From the NCBI GenBank assembly GCA_934149515.1, contig CAKPFD010000003.1, positions 27,492 to 91,491 of the forward strand: a stretch of DNA of 64,000 nucleotides, in the 5' to 3' direction. Made by a program: the position numbers and the translations under genes. Below the pieces are notes generated by a model that was not told where the DNA came from, searched no databases, and worked only from the letters and a program-made list of their open reading frames with translations. Below are positions 8,135-17,886 of this stretch, piece after piece (position 1 is the stretch's first letter; each line of letters starts with the position of its first letter). The DNA is from an uncultured Bacilli bacterium (GTDB lineage: Bacteria; Bacillota_I; Bacilli_A; RF39; UBA660).

Positions 8135-10120
8135 TTGGAATTATTGGTACCAGCAGGGAATATGGCATCTTTTATTGCAGCGGTTAATCATGGCGCAGAT
8201 GCTATTTATTTATCTGGAAAAAGTTTTGGAGCAAGAAGTTTTGCTCCTAATTTTACGATGGAAGAATTAGAACAAGTGTTACATCTTGGTAAGATTTATG
8301 GTGTTAAAGTATATGTGACGATGAATACCTTAATTAAAGATGGCGAAGTAGAAGAATTTTTGCAGCAAGTAGAATTTTTATATCATCATGGTGTTGATGC
8401 TATTATTATGCAAGATTTTGGGATGATTAGTCTTTGTTTAGAAAAATACCCAAATTTAGTGATTCATGCTTCTACACAGATGAATAGTAGTACTATCAAA
8501 ACAATAGAATTACTTTATCAAATGGGAGTAAAAAGAGTTGTTTTACCACGAGAATTAACTAAAGAAGAAATAGAAAAAATAACTGCACCAATTGAAATCG
8601 AAGTTTTTATTCATGGTGCTTTGTGTGTTAGTTATTCTGGTTGTTGTTTATTTAGTCAGCGTCTAGGTGGAAGAAGTGGCAATCGTGGGGAATGTGCTGG
8701 TAGTTGTCGGCAGCGATATCAGTTATATTTAAAAGATCAAAAAATAAAAGATGGTTATTTACTTTCGATGAAAGAATTAAAAGTTGGTCAAGCTATTTCT
8801 TTGTTACCTAGCAATGTTACTAGCTTAAAAATAGAAGGAAGAATGAAAAGTGCTAGTTATGTGGCGTTTATTACTTCTTATTATCGTCAAATTTTAGATG
8901 GACAACTACCTAGTCCAAAACAAGAAGAAGATTTACAAAGTTTATTTTATCGTGGATTTACAAGAGGACATCTATTTGAAGAAAAGGAACTGATTAATCC
9001 TTTATCACCTAATCACATTGGGTTGAAAATTGGAAAAGTAATTAGGGTAAGTGATGATAAAGTTACAATTTTATTACAACATGCTTTATATCAAAATGAT
9101 GGTATTCGCTTTGCAAATAGTAAAAAAGGAATGATCGTAAACTTTTTATATAATCAAAGGGATCAATTGATTCATCATGCTGATAAAGGACAAACTATTA
9201 TGGTTGATAATAAAGTTGGTTTAAAGATATTAGATGATGTTTGTTTGACTAGCAACTCTTTATTAGATGTTAAAGAAGATAGTATTACTAAGAAAATACC
9301 TATTGAAATTCAAGTGATTGCCAAAGCACATCAACCTTTGCAAATTACTTTCAAGGATTCTTCTTCTCATGTAGTTTCTTATAAAGGAGAAGTTGTAGAA
9401 GTATCTAAAAATCAACCAGTAACAAGAGATCGAATTGAAAAACAAATTGCAAAATTAGGGAATACACCATTTGTTGCAACACATATTACTATAGAAAGTG
9501 ATGATGCTATCTTTGTCCGCATGGGTGATATTAATGTGGCAAGAAGAATTCTTAGCGAACGATTAATTGGAGTTTTATTAAATGATTATCCAGAACCAAT
9601 TATCAATGAAGTTACTTATTCAAAGGTGACAAGAAAAGAATTTGGAAATTTGCAACAGTATCAAATTATACCAAGAAATGAATTTTCTTTTTCTGATATT
9701 AAAGATTTTAGTGCTTTATCAAATGTTATGGATGTTCATGGTAGGAAAGTGATTGGTACTTATCATTTAAATGTTTATAATGCGTATACTGCTTATTATT
9801 TGTATCGACTTGGTTATTTGGCATTGACAGTATCTATTGAATTATCAGAAAAAGAAATTATGATACTTTCTGAAAACGTAAAGACTTTATTTGGAGATAT
9901 TCCATTGCTTGTTAAGACAAGTGGTAGAGTAGAAGTTATGTTGATTAAGGGTAATATTATGGATCTAGAAAAAGGTAAGACTTATGATTTGGTGGATCTT
10001 CATTATCGTCATTTTCCAGTTTTTTATGATGGTACGTGTACACATGTTTTATCCAATGATGAAGTCCATTTAGAAAAGGAAAAATTACCATCTAATTGTT
10101 TTGTTTACAATCAATTATAG
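8135..10120 (+). CDS. Peptidase U32 family protein (TrhP/RlhA-like)
   Basis: A 661-residue long-form U32 protein. The signature is clear: 'IEVFIHGALCVSYSGCC', then 'GGRSGNRGECAGSCRQRY', which supplies the conserved cysteines. The N-terminus 'ELLVPAGNMASFIAAV' is typical. Despite the name, characterised members (TrhP, RlhA) are RNA hydroxylation factors acting on tRNA U34 or 23S rRNA, so RNA modification is more likely than collagenase activity. TTG 8135 is chosen because aggtgg at 8121-8126 is well spaced for it; the longer frame from GTG 8123 would begin inside the ribosome site. Confidence 0.88.
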   Translation: MELLVPAGNMASFIAAVNHGADAIYLSGKSFGARSFAPNFTMEELEQVLHLGKIYGVKVYVTMNTLIKDGEVEEFLQQVEFLYHHGVDAIIMQDFGMISLCLEKYPNLVIHASTQMNSSTIKTIELLYQMGVKRVVLPRELTKEEIEKITAPIEIEVFIHGALCVSYSGCCLFSQRLGGRSGNRGECAGSCRQRYQLYLKDQKIKDGYLLSMKELKVGQAISLLPSNVTSLKIEGRMKSASYVAFITSYYRQILDGQLPSPKQEEDLQSLFYRGFTRGHLFEEKELINPLSPNHIGLKIGKVIRVSDDKVTILLQHALYQNDGIRFANSKKGMIVNFLYNQRDQLIHHADKGQTIMVDNKVGLKILDDVCLTSNSLLDVKEDSITKKIPIEIQVIAKAHQPLQITFKDSSSHVVSYKGEVVEVSKNQPVTRDRIEKQIAKLGNTPFVATHITIESDDAIFVRMGDINVARRILSERLIGVLLNDYPEPIINEVTYSKVTRKEFGNLQQYQIIPRNEFSFSDIKDFSALSNVMDVHGRKVIGTYHLNVYNAYTAYYLYRLGYLALTVSIELSEKEIMILSENVKTLFGDIPLLVKTSGRVEVMLIKGNIMDLEKGKTYDLVDLHYRHFPVFYDGTCTHVLSNDEVHLEKEKLPSNCFVYNQL

Positions 10121-10129
10121 ATAAGAATA

Positions 10130-10549
10130 TTAGTTGTTCTTGTCTTTTTTTATTTTATCATTTCCATCAAAATTCCAGATATTTAAATGACCCTTAGCGG
10201 GTATTTTAGAAATTGGTTTTATATTTTCTAATATCCAAGCGTATCTTCCTATTTTGTATTCTCTAAGATAATATTCTTTTTTGTTTTTCTTTATCCTTTT
10301 TATGAATTCTTCATCCATATAAACACAATCTACTAAAAGACATTTACAAATAATATTTCCATTTTGCATGTCGATGGTTTTTGCTAGTTTTTTTACTGTA
10401 TCATTTGTCATATATTTTTTTGCTACAGTTTTGCTAGCATGAATAAATAATTCTCCACGATAATTTGTTTTCCAACTTCTTGTTTCTATTTTTTTCATAC
10501 CGTTTGCTAAAAAGGAAGCATATGGTTCTTTGATACTGATTACTTTCAT
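10130..10549 (-). CDS. ASCH-domain protein
   Basis: A 139-residue stand-alone ASCH domain (PUA-like fold): 'MKVISIKEPYASFLANGMKK', followed by 'ETRSWKTNYRGELFIHASK' and a C-terminal 'RYAWILENI'. These are the typical beta-strand and G-K-E-R features. ASCH proteins are thought to bind RNA or modified nucleosides; E. coli YqfB of this fold is an N4-acetylcytidine amidohydrolase. It is convergent with the U32 gene (10 nt apart). Two other ASCH proteins occur at 57-58 kb. The lysine-rich tail is unremarkable. Confidence 0.85.
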   Translation of the reverse strand: MKVISIKEPYASFLANGMKKIETRSWKTNYRGELFIHASKTVAKKYMTNDTVKKLAKTIDMQNGNIICKCLLVDCVYMDEEFIKRIKKNKKEYYLREYKIGRYAWILENIKPISKIPAKGHLNIWNFDGNDKIKKDKNN

Positions 10550-10664
10550 TTCTTCATCTTTCCTATAATTTATTATTATAAATGTTTTTCTTTATCTTTT
10601 CATAAAAAACTTTGCTCTTATTTTATTTTGTGTTAAAATAAAGCAGTAGAAAGGAAGAATTTGC

Positions 10665-10964
10665 ATGGATGATAGATTGACAAAAGAAGAAGTGTTACAT
10701 GTTGCACATCTTGCTCGTATTGGTTTAAATGAAGAAGAAATTGAAAAGTTTCAAGTGCAATTAAAGATTTTGTTAGATGATGTAGAAAAAATAAATGATG
10801 TAACAGGATACGATGATGAATTGATGTTTACTCCTGTTATGGAAAGTGCTAGATTAAGAGATGATACAGTAGGAGAAATGTTAGATAGTCATCTTGCTTT
10901 AGCAAATGTACCAAGTCGAAATGGAAATTTTATAGAAGTGCCGGTGATGATTCATGAAGAATAG
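10665..10964 (+). CDS. gatC: Asp/Glu-tRNA amidotransferase subunit C
   Basis: A 99-residue GatC: 'TKEEVLHVAHLARIGLNEEE', then an acidic middle and the C-terminal 'LANVPSRNGNFIEVPVMI'. It stabilises GatA-GatB in the complex that converts Asp-tRNA(Asn) and Glu-tRNA(Gln) to the amide forms. It is the first gene of gatCAB and overlaps gatA by 11 nt. 'gaaaggaag' precedes the ATG. An AspRS of archaeal type (27 kb) fits a mischarging route. Confidence 0.95.
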   Translation: MDDRLTKEEVLHVAHLARIGLNEEEIEKFQVQLKILLDDVEKINDVTGYDDELMFTPVMESARLRDDTVGEMLDSHLALANVPSRNGNFIEVPVMIHEE

Positions 10965-12378
10965 ATATTTAGATTTAACGTTAGAAGAAATTCATAATTT
11001 ATTAGTAGAAAAGAAAATTACACCAGTTGATTTAGCAACGGAAGCTTTAGAACGTATTAAAGAAAATGAAGAATTGAATGCTTTTATTACTATCAATGAA
11101 AACGTAATAGAAGAAGCGAAAGCGATGAATGACGTAGAGAAAGACAATCTTTTTTATGGAATTCCTATTGCTATCAAAGATAATATTATGACAAAGGACT
11201 TAAGGACGACTTGTGCTTCTAAAATGTTAGAGAATTTTATTCCTATTTATGATGCAACGGTGGTAGAAAAATTAAAAGCTAACCATTTATTAATCGTTGG
11301 TAAAACTAATATGGATGAGTTTGCCATGGGTTCTACTAGTCGTACTAGTTATTTTGGAGCACCTTTAAATCCGCGCGATAAAACAAAGATTGCAGGAGGT
11401 TCTAGTGGTGGATCGGCTGCTTGCGTTGCTGCTGGTATTGTGCCTTTTTCCTTAGGTAGTGATACAGGAGGTAGTATTCGTCAACCTGCTAGTTATACAG
11501 GTATTGTTGGGATGAAGCCAACTTATGGTAGAGTTTCTCGTTATGGTTTAGTTGCTTTTGCTTCTAGTTTAGATCAAATTGGTCCGATGAGCAGAACTGT
11601 TAAAGAAAATGCGATGCTTTTAAATATTTTAGTTGGAGAAGATGAAAAAGATTTAACTTCTGCTAAGAAAGACAAGGAAGACTTTACAAGAAAAATAGGG
11701 CACCCGATTACTTCTTTGAAAATTGCTGTACCTAGTTATTTTATGAGTGATGTTGTTTCTACTGAAATAAGAGAAAAAATCGAAACAGTCGTTGCTTTTT
11801 TGCAAGAACAAGGTGCAAGAGTTGATGTTGTTTCTATGAAATATTTAGAACATGCAGTTAGTTTATATCAAATTATTGCGATGGGAGAAGCTAGTAGTAA
11901 TTTAGCACGTTTTGATGGCGTTCGTTATGGTTATCGCTGTGAAAATCCAGTAAATATTGAAGACATGTATTGTCGTAGTAGGCAAGAAGGCTTTGGAGAT
12001 GAAGTAAAACGAAGAATTATGGTTGGTTCTTATTTACTTAGTGGAAAGAATGCAACAGAATATTATAATAAAGCTTTATCGATTCGTGATGATATGAAAA
12101 AAGAATTTGATAAAGTATTTGCTGATTATGATTTGATAATTGGACCAACTACTACTACTGTTGCTTATGGAATTGATGAATCTTTAGATGATCCAAAAAA
12201 ATCATTTATGGATGATGTATTGGTTATTCCTGTTAATATGGCTGGATTACCTGGTATTTCTGTTCCTTTAAAAACAGATACTTTACCAATTGGTTTACAT
12301 ATTATTGGAAAAGCCTTTGATGAAGCGACAATGTATCAATTGGCAAGTTTTATTGAGGAGGGATATCATGGAGTATAA
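10954..12378 (+). CDS. gatA: Asp/Glu-tRNA amidotransferase subunit A
   Basis: A 474-residue amidase-signature enzyme. The Ser-cisSer-Lys catalytic region is intact: Lys in 'AIKDNIM', the glycine/serine loop 'IAGGSSGGSAACVAAG', and 'LGSDTGGSIRQPAS' carrying the nucleophile serine. GatA hydrolyses glutamine and passes ammonia to GatB. Length is normal (about 480). It overlaps gatC by 11 nt and gatB by 11 nt, so translational coupling is likely. Confidence 0.96.
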   Translation: MKNRYLDLTLEEIHNLLVEKKITPVDLATEALERIKENEELNAFITINENVIEEAKAMNDVEKDNLFYGIPIAIKDNIMTKDLRTTCASKMLENFIPIYDATVVEKLKANHLLIVGKTNMDEFAMGSTSRTSYFGAPLNPRDKTKIAGGSSGGSAACVAAGIVPFSLGSDTGGSIRQPASYTGIVGMKPTYGRVSRYGLVAFASSLDQIGPMSRTVKENAMLLNILVGEDEKDLTSAKKDKEDFTRKIGHPITSLKIAVPSYFMSDVVSTEIREKIETVVAFLQEQGARVDVVSMKYLEHAVSLYQIIAMGEASSNLARFDGVRYGYRCENPVNIEDMYCRSRQEGFGDEVKRRIMVGSYLLSGKNATEYYNKALSIRDDMKKEFDKVFADYDLIIGPTTTTVAYGIDESLDDPKKSFMDDVLVIPVNMAGLPGISVPLKTDTLPIGLHIIGKAFDEATMYQLASFIEEGYHGV

Positions 12379-13786
12379 AGCAACTATAGGAATTGAAGTC
12401 CATGTAGAATTAAAAACAAACAGTAAGATTTTTTCAAATAGTGCTAATTGTTATGGTATGCCTACTAATACTTGTGTTAATGCTGTTGATTTAGGATATC
12501 CTGGTACACTTCCTACTATCAATCAACAAGTTTTGGCACTTGGAGTTAAAGCTTGTCATATTTTACATTGTACTATTCAAAAAGAAATGCACTTTGATCG
12601 TAAAAACTATTTTTATCCTGATAATCCTAAAAATTATCAAATTACTCAAAATAGAACACCGATTGGAACGAATGGTTATTTAGAAATTGAAGTCGATGGT
12701 GTTACGAAAAAAATAGAAATAGAAGAGATGCATATTGAAGAAGATACTTGTAAAAGTGCACACCGTGGTAGTGTTAGCTTACTTGATTTTAATCGTGCTG
12801 GTGTTCCTTTAATTGAAATTGTTACAAAACCTTGTATTTCTTCTAGTGCAGAAGCAATGGCTTATCTTGAAAAATTAAAAGAAACCTTGTTTTATGCTGA
12901 TATTTCTGATTGTAAAATGGAAGAAGGAAGTATGCGTTGTGATGCCAATGTTTCTATTTCTAAAACTGATGTCTTAGGAACAAAATGCGAAATTAAAAAT
13001 ATTGGTTCTATTCATAATGTTGGACTTAGTATTACTAAAGAAATCGAACGACAAAAAGAATGCTATGAAAAAAATGAAATGATTAAAGAGCAAACAAGAC
13101 GATTTGATGATAAATTACAAACTACTGTCTTAATGCGTTATAAAGAAACAGGTAATGATTATCGCTATTTTCCAGAACCAGATATTCCTTTTGTACATCT
13201 TGATGATACCTTTATTGAAAATGCTTTAAAAGATTTACCATTATTACCAGATGAATTAAGAGAAAAATATCAACAACTTGGCTTAAATACTATTCAAATT
13301 CAAAAATTGATTGCAAATCGCAGCTTAAACCAATTCTTTTTACAAGTATTAGAATTTCCATGTGATTATAAAATAGCTTGTAATTTATTACTTGGTGACA
13401 TATCATCTTACTTAAATAGAAAATCTGTTTCTATTTTTGAAACAAAACTTTGTGCCAAAAAGCTAGTAGATGTTATTGCTTTATTAGAAAAAGGCGAAAT
13501 TTCTACTAAGAACATTAAAGAAATGATCGATGATTTAATGAAATCTGATAAAAGTATAGAAGAAATATTAAAAGATAAAAACATTCAAAATATTTGTGAT
13601 GACACTCTTATTTTAGACATTATTCAAAAAGTACTTATTGCTAATCCTAGTAGTGTTTCTGATTATCAACAAGGAAAAGATCGAGCATTAAAATTCTTAA
13701 TGGGACAAGTTATGAAAGAAACAAAGGGTAGTGTCAATCCAAAAAAAGCTAATGATCTATTGATAGAACAACTAAAAAAAATGTAA
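12368..13786 (+). CDS. gatB: Asp/Glu-tRNA amidotransferase subunit B
   Basis: A 472-residue GatB with 'YKATIGIEVHVEL' at the N-terminus, 'DRKNYFYPDNPKNYQITQ', 'LDFNRAGVPLIEIVT' and a C-terminal helical tRNA-binding tail domain ending 'GSVNPKKANDLLIEQL'. It phosphorylates the mischarged tRNA carboxylate and amidates it with GatA-derived ammonia. A frame exists from 12290, but aggagg at 12357-12362 and the canonical N-terminus place the start at ATG 12368, overlapping the gatA stop region. Confidence 0.96.
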   Translation: MEYKATIGIEVHVELKTNSKIFSNSANCYGMPTNTCVNAVDLGYPGTLPTINQQVLALGVKACHILHCTIQKEMHFDRKNYFYPDNPKNYQITQNRTPIGTNGYLEIEVDGVTKKIEIEEMHIEEDTCKSAHRGSVSLLDFNRAGVPLIEIVTKPCISSSAEAMAYLEKLKETLFYADISDCKMEEGSMRCDANVSISKTDVLGTKCEIKNIGSIHNVGLSITKEIERQKECYEKNEMIKEQTRRFDDKLQTTVLMRYKETGNDYRYFPEPDIPFVHLDDTFIENALKDLPLLPDELREKYQQLGLNTIQIQKLIANRSLNQFFLQVLEFPCDYKIACNLLLGDISSYLNRKSVSIFETKLCAKKLVDVIALLEKGEISTKNIKEMIDDLMKSDKSIEEILKDKNIQNICDDTLILDIIQKVLIANPSSVSDYQQGKDRALKFLMGQVMKETKGSVNPKKANDLLIEQLKKM

Positions 13787-13812
13787 AGATGGTAAAATTT
13801 ACTGTCTTTTTT
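13785..13812 (+). terminator. Terminator of gatCAB
   Basis: A 12-bp stem (AAAGATGGTAAA with TTTACTGTCTTT, including two G-U pairs) begins inside the gatB stop codon and is followed by seven T. Confidence 0.75.
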
Positions 13813-13874
13813 TGATTTTTGCTTGCTTAATTTAAAATATTTGTTATACTTAGGATAATAGAAGGAGAGGAAAA

Positions 13875-15230
13875 ATGAAAAAGAAATTATTTGGGTCTTT
13901 AGCATTTTTATCAGTTCTTGCGATGCCTTTTGCTGTAGATGCTAAAACCATCAACTCTGATTTTACATTAAGTGAAGACATTACAGATGGTATTGTTTTA
14001 ACTTCTGGTAGTAAAGCAACGCTTGATTTAGCAGGTCATAATATTACCAATAGTGGTGAACATACTATCATTGTAGAAAAAGGCGCAACCTTAACTATTA
14101 AAGGTAAAGGACAAGTTACTGCTGATACAAAGGGTAAAGCAGTATTACAAAACAATGGTACTTTAATTGTAAAAGATGGTACTTATAGTCGTGTTGAAAC
14201 ACCAACCAATGGTTATTATGTATTTGAAAACCATGGTAGTGCAACTATTGATGGTGGAACATTTAAAATTTCTTCACCAACAATCACGGATAATGGAGCT
14301 TCATCTTTAATCGATAATGGATGGCAATTTCCTGAAAAAAATACCGATAAAACAAGATCAACATTAGTTATTAATGATGGTAATTTTGAAATAACAGATA
14401 ATAATAAATATATTAAAAATGATGATTTTGGTGATATGACAGTTAATGGTGGTACCTTTACAACTGATAAAAATTCATCAGCAGTTTTAGCTAATATTGG
14501 TGCAGATGCTAACTTAACAGTTAATGGTGGAACTTATAATCATAATGGTATTGGAAAAAGTGGTAATCCAACAGAACCAATTTGGAATTATGCAGGTGAA
14601 ACAACTATTACTGGTGGTATTTATCATTTAGTAAGTGATAAAGTAAACATTACTGATGGTGGAACATTAAAAGTTGACTTCAATCAATATACAGATACAG
14701 AAACAGGAGAAACTTATACACTTCGTGAAGAGGATTTAGATGATTTTCTTAGTATTGATGAAGTAAAAGAAGATGATCTTGATGAAGATGTAGCAAAACT
14801 AATTAAAGAAGCAGCAAGTAAATATACAATTGCAGGATTTTATAATATTGACTTATTTACTGGATTAAATGAAAATACTTTATTTGAACAAGTATTAGAA
14901 ACAGAAGATAAAGTAACTGTTACCTTAGCAATTCCTGAAGGATTAAAAGAAGTAGCAGATGGATATAAACGTATTTATTATGTTATCCGTGTTCATGATG
15001 GCAAAACAGAAGTCTTAAATACAACAGTAAATGAAGATGGAACACTTTCATTTGATACAGATAAATTCTCAACTTATTCATTAGTTTATACAGATGAAAA
15101 AGTACAAACAAATGAAGTCGTAGAAAATCCAAATACAGCTGATCCAATTGCTTTCTATGGAATGATTGGAGCAATTAGTTTAGCTGGTGTTGCTGGAGCT
15201 AGTGTTTATTTCAAAAAACATCAAAACTAA
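13875..15230 (+). CDS. Secreted beta-helix surface protein with sortase-type C-terminus
   Basis: 451 residues. The signal peptide 'MKKKLFGSLAFLSVLAMPFA' ends near Ala23 ('VDAK'). Residues ~25-280 are repeated short strands rich in 'NDG.F', 'VNGGTF' and 'TITGG' turns, the look of a parallel beta-helix (pectate-lyase-like) fold. The C-terminus has 'ENPNTADP', a hydrophobic segment and a short basic tail ('KKHQN'), which resembles an NPxT cell-wall sorting signal. It may be a substrate of the sortase at 42155-42865. 'gaaggagagg' precedes the ATG. The ligand is unknown; no catalytic residues are recognised. Confidence 0.75.
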   Translation: MKKKLFGSLAFLSVLAMPFAVDAKTINSDFTLSEDITDGIVLTSGSKATLDLAGHNITNSGEHTIIVEKGATLTIKGKGQVTADTKGKAVLQNNGTLIVKDGTYSRVETPTNGYYVFENHGSATIDGGTFKISSPTITDNGASSLIDNGWQFPEKNTDKTRSTLVINDGNFEITDNNKYIKNDDFGDMTVNGGTFTTDKNSSAVLANIGADANLTVNGGTYNHNGIGKSGNPTEPIWNYAGETTITGGIYHLVSDKVNITDGGTLKVDFNQYTDTETGETYTLREEDLDDFLSIDEVKEDDLDEDVAKLIKEAASKYTIAGFYNIDLFTGLNENTLFEQVLETEDKVTVTLAIPEGLKEVADGYKRIYYVIRVHDGKTEVLNTTVNEDGTLSFDTDKFSTYSLVYTDEKVQTNEVVENPNTADPIAFYGMIGAISLAGVAGASVYFKKHQN

Positions 15231-15254
15231 TTTTTAATAATATTTTTTAGAACT

Positions 15255-15279
15255 AACTAGATAATGTATCTAGTTTTTT
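15255..15279 (+). terminator. Intrinsic terminator after the beta-helix gene
   Basis: AACTAGATA (15255-15263) pairs perfectly with TATCTAGTT (15267-15275) around an ATG loop, followed by a T-run. Confidence 0.8.
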
Positions 15280-15295
15280 CTTTTGTAACTATCTA

Positions 15296-15325
15296 TTGAA
15301 AGAATTCCTATCCTTGTGCTATAAT
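15296..15325 (+). promoter_or_regulatory. Sigma-A-type promoter for 15354 gene
   Basis: TTGAAA (15296-15301), an 18-nt spacer and TATAAT (15320-15325), 28 nt before the next start codon and directly after a terminator. Confidence 0.65.
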
Positions 15326-15353
15326 GTTATCATTAGGATGGTGTTAGAAATAG

Positions 15354-15818
15354 ATGAAAGATTTTAAAAAATTATTAAAAAATAACAAAAGAGCAGTTAT
15401 CGTATTTATTTGTTGTATGATTTTAACCATTGGTGTTTTTACGGTTAAACTTGTCTTTTTCCCTAATAATGGAAAAGCAATTTATGGTGATCGTTTGGAC
15501 GGAATTGAAAAGGTACGTATTAGAGATAGTAAACTAGAACAAATTAAATCTACCTTAGAAGAAAAAGAAGAAGTAGATAGTGTATCTACTAATGTATCTG
15601 GTAGAATCTTAAATGTCATGATTACTGTCAAAAAAGATACAAGTGTTGATACAGCAAAAACTTTTACAGATAAAATTGATGAAGCATTAGATGAAGATCA
15701 GAAAGATTATTTTGATGTTCAAATATTTATTACTAAAAATGAAGAAGACGAGAAATTCCCTATTATAGGTTATCGCCATCAAAATAATGATCATTATTCA
15801 TGGACGAAGGATAGATAG
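15354..15818 (+). CDS. Membrane-anchored protein of unknown function
   Basis: 154 residues. A basic N-terminus precedes one membrane segment (about 14-34, 'AVIVFICCMILTIGVFTVKL'). A soluble extracytoplasmic domain follows with alternating strand/helix pattern ('VRIRDSKLEQIKSTL', 'NVSGRILNVMITVKKDTS'). The layout suggests a small alpha/beta domain, but no family is recognised. It ends 8 nt before the GGDEF sensor gene and shares its promoter, so the two may act together. Confidence 0.7.
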   Translation: MKDFKKLLKNNKRAVIVFICCMILTIGVFTVKLVFFPNNGKAIYGDRLDGIEKVRIRDSKLEQIKSTLEEKEEVDSVSTNVSGRILNVMITVKKDTSVDTAKTFTDKIDEALDEDQKDYFDVQIFITKNEEDEKFPIIGYRHQNNDHYSWTKDR

Positions 15819-15826
15819 GAGCAATC

Positions 15827-17872
15827 ATGAAAAAGAAAACAATTATTATATTACCGATTATTGTCGTGGTAGCGGTATTTTTAGGTGTTTATTTCTATTA
15901 TAATAAACAAGATGCTAAGAATACATTGACTGTAACAGAAAAAAAATGGGTAGAAAATAATAAAACAAATGTTGTTGATTTTGAAGTTATTAATGATTAT
16001 CCTTTGTATGGTATGAATGGAACAGGTGTCTTTTTTGATTTTTTAGCAGATTTTCAAAAAAATGTTGGACTTGAATTTAACCAAATTCCTTATAATAAAA
16101 CAGAATCTTGTACTAAAAATTATTTTTGCTTTCGAGTATTAGAAGCAGATGAAAAACTAACAGATAAAGACCTATTATTATTTACGGATGGTTATATAGC
16201 TTTAGGAAAAGATTATGTGCGTTTAAACCATGTTTCTGATATGCATGATTTGACGTTTGGTGTTTTCCAAAATGATGCCGCATTAATTAGTTATTACTTA
16301 AAATCTGGTTCTAATTTAGTTTATAAAACTTATCAAACGATTGATGAGATGTTTCAAGCTTTAGATCAAGATGAAGTTGATATGGTTATTATTCCAAATA
16401 TTATGTATTTAGATAAGACGATTGGAAAAAGTAATTATTCTATTAACTATTATTTTACAGAATTAAATCGTCAAGTTGTGTTGACACTTAGTGATAATAA
16501 TACGCAATTAAATGCCATTGTTCAAAAATATTTTAATAAATGGAAAAATAAGCGTTATGTTTCAGAATATAACCAAGCGTATTTAAATTATTATGTTGAA
16601 AAAAATAATTTATCTGCCAAAACAAAAGCTGATTTAATATCTAAAAATTACGTTTATGGTTATGTTGAAAATACACCGTATGAAATAGAAGTCGATGGAA
16701 AAGTAGCTGGTATTGCTGGTGAATATATTAATCGTATTAGTCGTTTGACAGATATTAGTTTCACTTATAAAAAATATGCAACAAGACAAGCTTTGAAACA
16801 AGCTATTGATAAAGGTGATGTTGATATTTATTTTGATTATTATGATGATGGAGCTAGTCGTAGTAATTATTTAGCAACACTTTCGACTTTTGTTGAAGAT
16901 TATGTTGTTCTTGGTAGACAAAAAGATCATCATATTATCAATTCTTTTGAAAGCTTAAAAGATCAAGAAATTGCAATGCTTCCTGATAATGCTTTGTATC
17001 GCTATTTTGAAAATAGTAGTCGTAGTCAAATTACAACATATGAAAATTTAGAAGAACTATCTCAAAAAGCAAAAGACAAATTGTTAGTAGTTGATCGAGA
17101 AGTTTATAACCATTATAAAAATATTTACTTTAAAAAATATGATGCTTTATATACCAATACAATGCTTAATGATTATAAATTTATGGTAAAACAAGATAAT
17201 GAAGCTTTTTACAATTTATTTAATTATATTATCAATACTAATTCTTATTATAATTACCGTAATAGTGGACTTGATGATATTAACCGTTCTACGATGGAAA
17301 GAAAGTCATTTTCACAATTGTTCTTTATCATCTTAGCACTTGTTTCCTTACCTTTAATTGTACTTTTTGTTCTATTTATTTTCTTTAAACAAAAACATAA
17401 AATCAAAAAAGTTAGAAAAGAAGATAGACATAAATATACTGACTTGCTGACATCGTTGAAAAACCGTAATTATCTGAATAAAAAGACACCAGAATGGGAA
17501 GCTAGTAAAGTTTATCCACAAGCCATTGTGATGATTGATTTAAATAATGTTAAATATGTCAATGATAACTATGGTCATGAAGAAGGCGATAAGCTAATTG
17601 TAAAAGCTGCTTCTATATTGGTAAATACACAGCTTGAAAATAGTGAAATTATTCGAACTGATGGTAATGAATTTTTGATTTATCTTGTTGGTTATAGTGA
17701 ACAGCAAGTATCTACTTATGCGCAAAAGCTTTCTAAAGAATTAAAAGATTTACCACATGAATTTGGAGCTGGTGTTGGTTATAGTATGATATTAGATGAT
17801 ATTAAAAGTTTAGATGATGCTATTAATGAAGCAACCCTTGAAATGATGACTAAAAAACAAGGCTTAAAGTAA
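15827..17872 (+). CDS. Solute-binding-domain / GGDEF membrane sensor
   Basis: 681 residues. A signal anchor (about 4-24) precedes an extracellular region that looks like two SBP_bac_3-type modules, for example 'YGMNGTGVFFDFLADFQ' and 'GIAGEYINRISRLTDISF'. A second membrane helix follows (about 494-522, 'LFFIILALVSLPLIVLF'). The C-terminal GGDEF domain (about 540-681) keeps the metal/substrate region 'VMIDLNNVKYVNDNYGHEEG'. However, the GGDEF loop reads 'RTDGNEFLIYL', with DGNEF in place of GGDEF, and no RxxD inhibitory site is visible. It may be a weak or inactive cyclase, or a GTP-binding receptor. Ligands are probably amino acids by family. Confidence 0.82.
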   Translation: MKKKTIIILPIIVVVAVFLGVYFYYNKQDAKNTLTVTEKKWVENNKTNVVDFEVINDYPLYGMNGTGVFFDFLADFQKNVGLEFNQIPYNKTESCTKNYFCFRVLEADEKLTDKDLLLFTDGYIALGKDYVRLNHVSDMHDLTFGVFQNDAALISYYLKSGSNLVYKTYQTIDEMFQALDQDEVDMVIIPNIMYLDKTIGKSNYSINYYFTELNRQVVLTLSDNNTQLNAIVQKYFNKWKNKRYVSEYNQAYLNYYVEKNNLSAKTKADLISKNYVYGYVENTPYEIEVDGKVAGIAGEYINRISRLTDISFTYKKYATRQALKQAIDKGDVDIYFDYYDDGASRSNYLATLSTFVEDYVVLGRQKDHHIINSFESLKDQEIAMLPDNALYRYFENSSRSQITTYENLEELSQKAKDKLLVVDREVYNHYKNIYFKKYDALYTNTMLNDYKFMVKQDNEAFYNLFNYIINTNSYYNYRNSGLDDINRSTMERKSFSQLFFIILALVSLPLIVLFVLFIFFKQKHKIKKVRKEDRHKYTDLLTSLKNRNYLNKKTPEWEASKVYPQAIVMIDLNNVKYVNDNYGHEEGDKLIVKAASILVNTQLENSEIIRTDGNEFLIYLVGYSEQQVSTYAQKLSKELKDLPHEFGAGVGYSMILDDIKSLDDAINEATLEMMTKKQGLK

Positions 17873-17886
17873 GATAGGAGTAGAAA

